From contig CAKRFP010000059.1 in assembly GCA_934320645.1 (NCBI GenBank), positions 1-7,891 of the forward strand: a stretch of 7,891 nt of DNA, in the 5' to 3' direction. This document shows, piece by piece, positions 1 to 5,047 of the stretch (position 1 is its first letter; every line of letters begins with the position of its first letter). The notes under the pieces were generated by a model that saw nothing but the letters and a program-made list of their open reading frames with translations, made no database searches and was not told where the DNA came from. A program made the position numbers and the translations under genes. The DNA comes from an uncultured Bariatricus sp. (GTDB lineage: Bacteria; Bacillota; Clostridia; Lachnospirales; Lachnospiraceae).

Positions 1-293
1 ACTGTAACCTCTGTTGCCTGGATCTCAAATGGCTGCTTTGCCTGTGGTGTTGCAACGAGTGTTCCTTTTACAATAATCGCTGCACCTACGTTTAATTTGG
101 AGATCTCTTCAAAGTTGTCCATGGTATCATGATATACAACCTGAAGGGGCTCAAAGAAAGATCCATCATTTACCACGATAAATCCGAATGCCTTGGAATC
201 ACGGATACTGCGCACCCATCCCCCAACGGTAATCTCTTTATCCAGATATTCCTCTCTGTTTCTATATAACTCTCTTACTGTTACCAAATCCAT
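1..293 (-). CDS. asnS: Asparaginyl-tRNA synthetase, N-terminal part (cut by window edge)
   Basis: Cytosolic class II aminoacyl-tRNA synthetase that charges tRNA-Asn with asparagine. The visible 97 codons start MDLVTVRELYRNREEYLDKE and continue with ITVGGWVRSIRDSKAFGFI, the OB-fold anticodon-binding domain of the AsxRS group. The catalytic domain lies outside the window. The FGFIVVNDGSFFEPLQVV stretch is typical of bacterial and clostridial AsnRS; aspartyl-tRNA synthetase and LysRS differ here. The ATG at 293-291 is chosen because GGAGG (308-304) lies 10 nt upstream and no earlier in-frame start has a site. The promoter at 343-371 gives a leader of only about 43 nt, so no T-box fits in front of this start. 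The gene is transcribed away from the rest of the window. Identification is by recalled family sequence; the 3' end cannot be assessed. Confidence 0.95.
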   Translation of the reverse strand, partial: MDLVTVRELYRNREEYLDKEITVGGWVRSIRDSKAFGFIVVNDGSFFEPLQVVYHDTMDNFEEISKLNVGAAIIVKGTLVATPQAKQPFEIQATEVT

Positions 294-342
294 TTGTCTT
301 GTTCCTCCGTATAACTCTCTTACATACTACTGCAATATGTCC

Positions 343-371
343 AGTATACCATTAAAATTCTACAGTTGCAA
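343..371 (-). promoter_or_regulatory. Sigma-A-type promoter of asnS
   Basis: On the minus strand the -35 box TTGCAA (371-366) is separated by 17 nt from the -10 box TATACT (348-343). The start site should fall near 336, leaving a leader of about 43 nt before the asnS ATG. Both boxes match consensus well (4/6 and 5/6) and the spacer is optimal. Confidence 0.75.
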
Positions 372-510
372 CGCCGTAAAGTGCATCTGTCCCCTGTATT
401 TCGCCCACTTTTTATAAAATTCAGCTCCTCATGTTTCTCTTCATTCTCGATTCCTTAATCCATAGTTCATTTTTCCTTAAGAAATTTTCTTTTTCTTTTA
501 TGATATGGAC

Positions 511-546
511 ATATTTTGAACACAATTTATCTGTATACTAAGAGTC
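511..546 (+). promoter_or_regulatory. Putative promoter of the small RNA
   Basis: A TATACT -10 box at 534-539, preceded directly by TG, predicts a start at about 546-547. That is exactly where the first hairpin of the candidate RNA begins. The -35 region is weak: at 17-nt spacing it reads ATATTT (511-516), while a TTGAAC word at 516-521 is too close (12 nt). The region upstream (480-530) is AT-rich. Either the promoter depends on an activator or the UP-like AT tract, or the -10 match is fortuitous; the coincidence with the hairpin favours a real promoter. Confidence 0.45.
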
Positions 547-690
547 AGATAGTTGATAAACAACTATCTCCCCCCTCATAAAGTAAGCGCAATCGGGTAA
601 TCCCGATTGCCGCACTTTACTCTCATTCCTTTAGAAATTAAATAAAAAGCACAGGAAAACCCGCTGGTCGAAAGATCAGCGGGTTTTCTC
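546..690 (+). ncRNA. Candidate small regulatory RNA, about 145 nt, family not recognised
   Basis: No protein is encoded here, yet the plus strand has a full small-RNA architecture. Stem 1 pairs AGATAGTTG (547-555) with CAACTATCT (561-569) around a 5-nt loop. A single-stranded C-rich stretch follows, with six C at 570-575 and then UCAUAAAG. Stem 2 pairs UAAAGU (579-584) with ACUUUA (614-619), then GC with GC, then GCAAUCGGG (589-597) with CCCGAUUGC (602-610), leaving a UAAU loop and only small bulges. An unpaired linker (620-653) rich in A and pyrimidine leads to a terminator hairpin at 654-689. The exposed CCCCCCUC could pair with G-rich Shine-Dalgarno sequences, as in C-rich sRNAs of other Firmicutes; that role is inference. 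It lies between two minus-strand genes and is antisense to neither. It does not show the large central bubble of 6S RNA. Confidence 0.55.
654..689 (+). terminator. Rho-independent terminator of the small RNA (may also end ridA transcripts)
   Basis: AAAACCCGCTGGTC (656-669) pairs with GATCAGCGGGTTTT (674-687) around a GAAA tetraloop, followed by CTCGTTGT. Two more pairs (655-688, and 654-689 as G-U) extend the stem. In the plus-strand RNA, position 667-676 is a G-U pair and the loop is a stable GNRA tetraloop. In the minus-strand RNA the same site is a C-A mismatch with a UUUC loop. The hairpin is therefore better built for plus-strand transcription, but its A/T flanks could also stop minus-strand reading from ridA, which has no other terminator visible. 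Confidence 0.75.
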
Positions 691-813
691 GTTGTCACAC
701 ATTCATCAGCTGTTTAACATCCAGCTCTGATAATCAAGTCCCCAATTCAGATAAATCTCATTGAAATGGCTTCTTCCGGATTTCAGAATTTAAAATGAGG
801 GCTATCTTCTTAA
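691..813. other. Spacer downstream of ridA with no recognised gene
   Basis: I see no supported gene, promoter or repeat here. On the minus strand a short open frame of 27 codons ends with TGA at 708-706 (last residues YLNWGLDYQSWMLNS). It has no start codon with a ribosome binding site and begins after a stop. It could be a remnant of a lost gene or chance. Confidence 0.4.
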
Positions 814-1188
814 TTATTCGACGACTGCAATAATTTCCACTTCAACCAGAACGCTCTTTGGCAGCTGTTTAACAGCAACGCAGGAACGTGCCGGTTTACT
901 GGTAAAATACTTTTCATAAATTCCGTTAAATGTACCGAAATCAGCCATGTCTGCGATAAAACATGTAGTCTTTACTACATTTTCAAAATTTGTACCTGCT
1001 TCCTCTAAGATCGCTGAAATATTTTTCATTACCTGCTCTGTCTGTTCTGCGATCTCAGTTCCTACAACTTCTCCTGACTGCGGGCAAAGCGGGATCTGTC
1101 CTGATGCATAAAGCATTCCGTTTACTACTTTTGCCTGGGAATAAGGTCCGATTGCTGCCGGTGCTTTTGGTGTTGAGATTGTTTTCAT
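814..1188 (-). CDS. ridA: RidA family enamine/imine deaminase
   Basis: Small soluble protein of the YjgF/YER057c/UK114 (Rid) family. RidA hydrolyses reactive 2-aminoacrylate and related enamines/imines released by PLP-dependent serine/threonine dehydratases, giving 2-keto acids and ammonia and protecting PLP enzymes. It works as a trimer with active sites between subunits. The 124-aa length is full for the family. Visible signatures are IGPYSQA near residues 13-19, YASGQIPL at 27-34, and PARSCVAVKQLPK at 99-111. Arg101 corresponds to the catalytic Arg105 of E. coli RidA, Cys103 to its Cys107 and Glu116 to its Glu120, so it belongs to the active RidA subgroup. The ATG at 1188 has AGGAGG (1203-1198) 9 nt upstream. 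It diverges from a YheO/DauR-type regulator and has its own promoter (1285-1313), so it is likely controlled by that neighbour. Confidence 0.93.
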   Translation of the reverse strand: MKTISTPKAPAAIGPYSQAKVVNGMLYASGQIPLCPQSGEVVGTEIAEQTEQVMKNISAILEEAGTNFENVVKTTCFIADMADFGTFNGIYEKYFTSKPARSCVAVKQLPKSVLVEVEIIAVVE

Positions 1189-1277
1189 AATTAAATTCCT
1201 CCTGTTATGGTATTTTCTATTTCAAAAAGCTTCTGAATCGCCTTTTGATTTTTCGCTCTATATTATTTTTGTTCATC

Positions 1278-1298
1278 TAACGCAAATATATCACGTTA
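1278..1298. promoter_or_regulatory. Dyad over the ridA -10 box and start site
   Basis: TAACG (1278-1282) is mirrored by CGTTA (1294-1298) across an 11-nt AT-rich centre that contains the ridA -10 hexamer. A dimeric repressor bound here would block ridA transcription. A further CGTTA occurs at 1384-1388, overlapping the -10 box of the divergent regulator, which would fit autoregulation. The half-sites are short, so this is tentative. Confidence 0.35.
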
Positions 1299-1313
1299 TT
1301 TTTGTTTAGTCAA
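1285..1313 (-). promoter_or_regulatory. Sigma-A-type promoter of ridA
   Basis: Minus-strand TTGACT (1313-1308), 17-nt spacer, TATATT (1290-1285). Start expected near 1278, giving a leader of about 90 nt to the ridA ATG. An alternative downstream pair, TTGCGT then TATAGA with the same spacing (1284 to 1257), is possible but poorer. Confidence 0.7.
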
Positions 1314-1364
1314 TGTATTTTTGTTCATTTATTGTATTATTTTTTTGTAAAAACTAAATTTCTG

Positions 1365-1392
1365 TTGATTCCATAACAATATACGTTATAAT
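1365..1392 (+). promoter_or_regulatory. Sigma-A-type promoter of the PAS-HTH regulator
   Basis: TTGATT (1365-1370), 16-nt spacer and a perfect TATAAT (1387-1392). Start expected near 1399, leaving a leader of about 80 nt. The leader contains a small possible hairpin, GGTTT (1444-1448) with AAACC (1458-1462), a few nt upstream of the AAGAAAGG ribosome binding site (1466-1473). Confidence 0.7.
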
Positions 1393-1480
1393 GAGCGATA
1401 GAAGCATTTTCATCTGTTTATATTAATAAAAACATACTAGTTGGGTTTACAAAGCACAAACCGACAAGAAAGGTACTCAC

Positions 1481-2164
1481 ATGAATACAGGAAATATCAC
1501 ACTGACACCTGCCGATAAACAAATCTTAAACTCTTACTGTCATCTATTGGATGGACTTTCCTCTTATCTTGGGGATGGCTATGAAATGGTTCTCCACAGT
1601 CTTGAAGACTATGAGCATTCTGCGATCAAAGTCATCAACGGATACCATACCGGCAGAACAGAAGGTGCACCGATCACAAATATGGCACTTTCTCTTCTGG
1701 CACAAATGCATGATGGTGATACCGCTGAAAATGGTATTACCTATTTTTCAAAAAATGCAAAAAATGAGCCGTTGAAATCCACAACTCTCCCAATCCGTGG
1801 AGAGCACAACCGTATCATCGGTCTTTTGTGTATCAATTTTTATCTGAATACACCGTTTTCCGATATCCTGCAGACATTCCAGCCTGCTTCCTATAATACG
1901 CCTGGTTCTCCTGCCACCGAGATCCATGAAAACTTTTCGCAGACTACAGGTGATCTTTTAGAAGAAACAATCCAGAAAACCCGTCAGGAAGTTCTCATGG
2001 ATTCATCTGTTTCCAGTTCTAATAAAAACAAAGAAATCATCCGCCTCCTGTACCAGCAAGGTATTTTCAACTTGAAAGATTCCGTACAGATTACCTCCCA
2101 GGAGCTGAATCTGAGCAAAAATACCGTTTATCTGCATCTGCGCAATCTTGAAAAAGGAAATTAA
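1481..2164 (+). CDS. YheO/DauR-like PAS-HTH transcriptional regulator
   Basis: DNA-binding regulator of 227 aa. Residues about 14-125 match the YheO-type PAS-like sensor domain (motifs DGYEMVLHSLED near 32-43, and the GEHNRIIGLLCINFYLNTPF region near 107-126). A variable linker follows, then a C-terminal helix-turn-helix of the HTH_22 type (residues about 181-225, ending ELNLSKNTVYLHLRNLEK). This is the architecture of E. coli YheO and of Pseudomonas DauR, which represses D-arginine catabolism; the ligand here is unknown. The length is normal for the family. The ATG at 1481 follows AAGAAAGG with a 7-nt spacer. It is divergent from ridA, with operator-like repeats between them, so control of ridA and of itself is the simplest reading. 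It faces the hydro-lyase cluster across a shared terminator, and nothing in the sequence shows that it controls that cluster. Confidence 0.87.
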   Translation: MNTGNITLTPADKQILNSYCHLLDGLSSYLGDGYEMVLHSLEDYEHSAIKVINGYHTGRTEGAPITNMALSLLAQMHDGDTAENGITYFSKNAKNEPLKSTTLPIRGEHNRIIGLLCINFYLNTPFSDILQTFQPASYNTPGSPATEIHENFSQTTGDLLEETIQKTRQEVLMDSSVSSSNKNKEIIRLLYQQGIFNLKDSVQITSQELNLSKNTVYLHLRNLEKGN

Positions 2165-2167
2165 ATC

Positions 2168-2232
2168 AAAAAGAACTATAAAAGTGTGCTGACCATTTTT
2201 TATCATAGTCACACACCTTTGCAGTTCTTTTT
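2168..2232. terminator. Bidirectional terminator between converging genes
   Basis: The outer stem pairs AAAAAGAACT (2168-2177) with AGTTCTTTTT (2223-2232). Inside, AAAG/CTTT, TGTG/CACA and TGAC/GTCA extend it with single-base bulges to a loop containing CATTTTTTATCATA. A-runs on the left and T-runs on the right let it serve both the plus-strand regulator, which stops at 2164, and the minus-strand dehydrogenase, which stops at 2257. Confidence 0.8.
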
Positions 2233-2256
2233 ATTGATCCTTATTTATCTATAATC

Positions 2257-3135
2257 CTACTCTTCTACATCCTGCACATCATAATACTTGATTAGCGCCT
2301 GTGTCCCAAGATCTCCAAGCCCTTCCTGTGCCAGTTCTTCATAATTTGACAGTACCAGACTCAGCATCTCAAGACTCAGTCCGCTCATATTCGCCTCAGT
2401 CAGCGCAAGCTTCATATCCTTGATGAAATGCTTCATAAAGAATCCCGGTGCATAATCTCCGGCAATGATCTTCGGTCCGAACGCATCCAGCTGTTTGCTT
2501 CCTGCTGCCCCGGTAGAAACAGAATTAAAAAGCACATTTAAGTCCAGCCCCTTTGCCTGTGCATAAGAAAATGCCTCGCACACTCCGCTTAAAGCTCCGG
2601 CGATCATAATCTGGTTGGCAAGCTTCGCATGCTGTCCGCATCCGGCTTTTCCCTGATAATTGATATTCGTTCCCATCGCCTTAAAAAGCTCCATACAAGT
2701 CTCATAATCCTCCTTCTCTCCACCGACAAGAATAGAAAGCGTACCTGCCTTCGCTCCGGTATCTCCGCCCGTTACAGGTGCATCCAGTACATGAAATCCT
2801 TTTTCTGTGCCCTCTTTTGAAATCTTCTCCGCAAGCATCGGGCTTGTAGTTGTCATATCGATCAGATAAGTTCCCGGATCTGCATTTTCCAGAATACCGC
2901 CTTCATCGAAGTAAACCTCTTCCACATCTCTCGGAAAGCCAACGATGGTGATCACTGCATCACATCCAGGTAAACATTCTTTGATAGATTCATGGAAAAT
3001 TGCACCCTCGCTGATCACATCATCGACTTTCGCTTTTGTTCTTGCGTAAATATGCAGCTCATAACCTGCTTTCATAAGGTTGCGCACCATGGATTTCCCC
3101 ATGATACCAACACCGATAAATCCTATTTTCTTCAT
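2257..3135 (-). CDS. NAD(P)-dependent beta-hydroxyacid dehydrogenase, YkwC-like
   Basis: Cytosolic oxidoreductase of the 3-hydroxyisobutyrate dehydrogenase / tartronate semialdehyde reductase superfamily, 292 aa from the chosen start. A Rossmann domain opens with KKIGFIGVGIMGKSM (GxGxxG at 8-13). ARTKAK at 31-36 after the second strand suggests NADPH preference because an Arg replaces the usual acidic residue. The substrate motif DAPVTGGDTGAKAGT is at 119-132, and the catalytic lysine is Lys171 in GQHAKLANQ. FPRDVEEVYF and PGFFMKHFIKDM resemble B. subtilis YkwC most, and the substrate of that branch is unsettled. Start: a GTG at 3165 would add ten residues, but ATG 3135 places the lysine-rich first strand at the N-terminus as usual and has GGAG (3145-3142) 6 nt upstream. 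It is last in the cluster, 125 nt after a hydro-lyase large subunit. Eubacterium barkeri 2-(hydroxymethyl)glutarate dehydrogenase belongs to the same superfamily, which makes a branched-acid pathway conceivable. Confidence 0.88.
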   Translation of the reverse strand: MKKIGFIGVGIMGKSMVRNLMKAGYELHIYARTKAKVDDVISEGAIFHESIKECLPGCDAVITIVGFPRDVEEVYFDEGGILENADPGTYLIDMTTTSPMLAEKISKEGTEKGFHVLDAPVTGGDTGAKAGTLSILVGGEKEDYETCMELFKAMGTNINYQGKAGCGQHAKLANQIMIAGALSGVCEAFSYAQAKGLDLNVLFNSVSTGAAGSKQLDAFGPKIIAGDYAPGFFMKHFIKDMKLALTEANMSGLSLEMLSLVLSNYEELAQEGLGDLGTQALIKYYDVQDVEE

Positions 3136-3213
3136 ACCGTACTCCATTCTGCCATACCCACTCACGGCACAATTTTCTTTCCAGTGATATATTCCAGATA
3201 ATCTGTCTCACGC

Positions 3214-3240
3214 CGCACAGACCGTTTCTCCGTCTGTGCG
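3214..3240 (-). promoter_or_regulatory. GC-rich hairpin between large subunit and dehydrogenase genes
   Basis: CGCACAGAC (3214-3222) is mirrored by GTCTGTGCG (3232-3240) around a 9-nt loop, a perfect 9-bp stem in the 125-nt gap. On the minus strand no T-run follows, so it is not an ordinary terminator. It may be an mRNA-processing or stability element that sets dehydrogenase expression apart from the hydro-lyases, or a partial attenuator. Confidence 0.5.
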
Positions 3241-3260
3241 TTCCAGGCGTCATGCAAAAT

Positions 3261-4505
3261 CTACTCCGGACTTACAATCTTTCCTGCCACCGCGCAGCTT
3301 GCCGCTGTTCTCGGAGATGCCAGATAAATCTCAACCTTAGATGTTCCCATACGTCCGAGGAAGTTACGGTTGTTGGTTGCAACCACACGTTCTCCGTCTG
3401 ACAGGATTCCTCCGGTACGTCCACAGCAAAGTCCACATCCCGGATGAGTGATGATCGCACCGGCTTCGGACAAAGTTTTCAGGATTCCCATATCTGCTGC
3501 CTGTTTGTAGATCTTACGGCTCGCCGGAGTCACGATCAGTTTTACAAAGTCAGCAACCTTCTTGCCTTCCAGCACTTCTGCTGCTGCCTGAAGATCCTCC
3601 AGACGTCCGTTTGTACAGGAACCGATAAATACCTGATCGATCTCAGTTCCTTCCAGCTCTGATACATTTCTGATCTTGTCAACCTGAGATGGACAAGCCA
3701 TAACCGGTATAAAATCCTCTGCCTTGTAAGTAATGGTTCTCATATAAGTTGCATCCGGATCACCAACCAGACTCTTCTGATAATCATTTAATTCAATTTC
3801 ACAATACTCGGCAGTCTTCTCATCCGGTGTGAAAAGTGCGCATTTTGCTCCTGCTTCGATTGCCATATTTGCCATGGTCATACGGCTTGCAACTGTCATA
3901 TTTTCAATGGTGCTTCCTGAGAATTCCAGTGCTCTGTAAGTTGCACCGTCTGCTCTTAAATCACCGATCAGCCGTAAGATGATATCCTTTGACATAACAT
4001 TTTCCGGAAGTTCACCATCGATCACAACTTTGATCGTCTCCGGCACCTTGATCCACATCGTTCCGGTTCCAAGTATACTTGCCATCTCGGTATAACCGAT
4101 ACCGGATGAGAATGCTCCGACACAACCATACGTAACGGTATGGCTGTCTGTTCCAAACGCGATATCACCCGGTTTAACATAACCTGCCTCTGTCATAAGC
4201 TGATGGCAGATTCCGTCACTTCTATGTACATGTGTAAGTCCGTATTTATCTGCAAATGCATCTCCGGTACGAAAATGTCTGGTATCATCCTGCTGACTTG
4301 CCGGAACCAGATGATCATAGATCAGAACAACCTTGTCCGGATCATGCAGTTTCGTAAATCCCATTTCTTCAAATTTTTCTGCCACAAAGGGGATGAAAAT
4401 ATCATGGATCATCACGCGGTCAACGTTAACCGTCACAATGTCTCCCGGCTTTACGGCTTTTCCTGTATTGTGTCTGATAATTTTTTCAATAATCGTCTCG
4501 CCCAT
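3261..4505 (-). CDS. Aconitase-superfamily hydro-lyase, large subunit (LeuC/DmdA type), pair 1
   Basis: The large [4Fe-4S] subunit of a 3-isopropylmalate-dehydratase-family enzyme, which isomerises or (de)hydrates 2-hydroxy diacids together with a small subunit. The length of 414 aa is that of the short archaeal/DmdA-like class, not of E. coli LeuC (about 466). Cluster ligands are Cys297 in GSCTNGR, and Cys357 and Cys360 in HPGCGLCCG. Other motifs are YDHLVP (63-68), GICHQL (98-103), FGTDSHTVTYGCVGAF (117-132) and NNRNFLGRMG (378-387), all intact, so it should be active. The ATG has AAGGAG 6 nt upstream. It follows its small subunit by 17 nt and is surely co-transcribed. Automatic annotation would probably say LeuC. 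Homoaconitase, 2,3-dimethylmalate dehydratase DmdA or citramalate hydro-lyase are alternatives, and the arrangement with a second pair and a hydroxyacid dehydrogenase argues against plain leucine synthesis. Exact substrate unknown. Confidence 0.9.
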   Translation of the reverse strand: MGETIIEKIIRHNTGKAVKPGDIVTVNVDRVMIHDIFIPFVAEKFEEMGFTKLHDPDKVVLIYDHLVPASQQDDTRHFRTGDAFADKYGLTHVHRSDGICHQLMTEAGYVKPGDIAFGTDSHTVTYGCVGAFSSGIGYTEMASILGTGTMWIKVPETIKVVIDGELPENVMSKDIILRLIGDLRADGATYRALEFSGSTIENMTVASRMTMANMAIEAGAKCALFTPDEKTAEYCEIELNDYQKSLVGDPDATYMRTITYKAEDFIPVMACPSQVDKIRNVSELEGTEIDQVFIGSCTNGRLEDLQAAAEVLEGKKVADFVKLIVTPASRKIYKQAADMGILKTLSEAGAIITHPGCGLCCGRTGGILSDGERVVATNNRNFLGRMGTSKVEIYLASPRTAASCAVAGKIVSPE

Positions 4506-4522
4506 TTTCTTCTCCTTTCCGG

Positions 4523-5014
4523 TTAATCCAGTCCATTCAGCTTACGCATAGCTTTTACCAACCCGCCAGCCTGAATAATACTCATCAGATTCTCCGGCAG
4601 AGAAGCAATCGGGTACTTCTTGCCATTATAATCAACATGCTCGTTCATCACGACAGTAACCTCGTCTCCCTCTTTCATGTCATCATAGAGATCCGGCTGT
4701 TCGATCAGAAGAAGTCCGTTGTTGATCGAGTTACGGAAAAAGATTCTTGCAAATGATTTGGCAATAACGCACTGTACGCCCATTGCTTTAATGATCTCCG
4801 GTGCCTGTTCTCTTGAAGAACCGCAGCCAAAGTTCTTTCCAGCCACGATGATATCCCCCTTCTGGATCTGTCCGGCAAGTTCCGGGCGAAGAGGAGAAAA
4901 GCCATACTGCTTCATATCATCGATTGTCTTGAGTGCAAGGTATTCAGTCGGAATGATGATATCGGTATCAATGTCATCTCCGAGAACCCATACACGTCCT
5001 GTAAATTTATCCAT
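4523..5014 (-). CDS. Aconitase-superfamily hydro-lyase, small subunit (LeuD/DmdB type), pair 1
   Basis: Swivel-domain small subunit of 163 aa, normal for the short LeuD class, which closes the active site of the large subunit encoded just downstream. DDIDTDIIIP (13-22) is the family N-terminal motif, and GCGSSREQAP (63-72) carries the conserved active-site Ser-Arg. SFARIFFRNSINNGL (87-101) is the following conserved block. The specificity loop reads YLAL (25-28). Homoaconitase small subunits have Arg in this loop (YLRT in methanogens) and the clostridial LeuD I recall has YLNT, so a hydrophobic side chain on the substrate is likely (inference). The ATG has GAGGTGA 6 nt upstream. It lies 33 nt after the pair-2 large subunit and 17 nt before the pair-1 large subunit, so it is in one operon. 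Small subunit before large subunit is the reverse of the common leuC-leuD order. Confidence 0.9.
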   Translation of the reverse strand: MDKFTGRVWVLGDDIDTDIIIPTEYLALKTIDDMKQYGFSPLRPELAGQIQKGDIIVAGKNFGCGSSREQAPEIIKAMGVQCVIAKSFARIFFRNSINNGLLLIEQPDLYDDMKEGDEVTVVMNEHVDYNGKKYPIASLPENLMSIIQAGGLVKAMRKLNGLD

Positions 5015-5047
5015 TTTATGTCACCTCGTCAAACGTAATTTCGTCTC

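Larger units (their letters stand above)
1263..1351. repeat. Direct repeats ATTTTTGTTYA, likely operator array
   Basis: Three near-identical words occur in one orientation: ATTTTTGTTCA (1265-1275), ATTTTTGTTTA (1298-1308) and ATTTTTGTTCA (1317-1327). A degenerate fourth, TTTTTTGTAAA, lies at 1341-1351. Distances between the shared G are 33, 19 and 24 nt. The second copy fills the spacer of the ridA promoter and touches its -35 box. The third lies just upstream of that -35 box and the first lies just downstream of the predicted ridA start. This placement suggests binding sites for the adjacent regulator. AT-richness makes some similarity expected by chance, but the conserved TTTTTGTT core with following YA is more than a bare T-tract. 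Confidence 0.5.

Noticed and set aside
193..417. 74-codon plus-strand frame over the asnS start
   Set aside because: It overlaps asnS antisense and its promoter, has no ribosome binding site and low-complexity Ser/Leu/Tyr content.
294..650. T-box or other riboswitch leader for asnS
   Set aside because: A strong promoter at 343-371 leaves only about 43 nt of leader, and no AGGGTGGNACCGCG-like T-box sequence is present on the minus strand.
546..690. 6S RNA
   Set aside because: The structure is three separate stems with short loops; 6S needs one long rod with a large central bubble and closing end pairing, which I do not see.
3059..3253. 64-codon minus-strand frame between the pair-1 large subunit and the dehydrogenase
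   Set aside because: It runs into the dehydrogenase gene in another frame, spans the GC hairpin, is rich in Arg/Trp/Cys without a recognisable motif, and has no good ribosome site.
4140..4526. 128-codon plus-strand frame antisense to the pair-1 large subunit
   Set aside because: It lies wholly opposite a well-conserved gene, its composition is Cys/Ile/Asn-rich as expected for a shadow frame, and it has no ribosome site or homology that I recognise. The same holds for the other plus-strand frames over 2600-7220.
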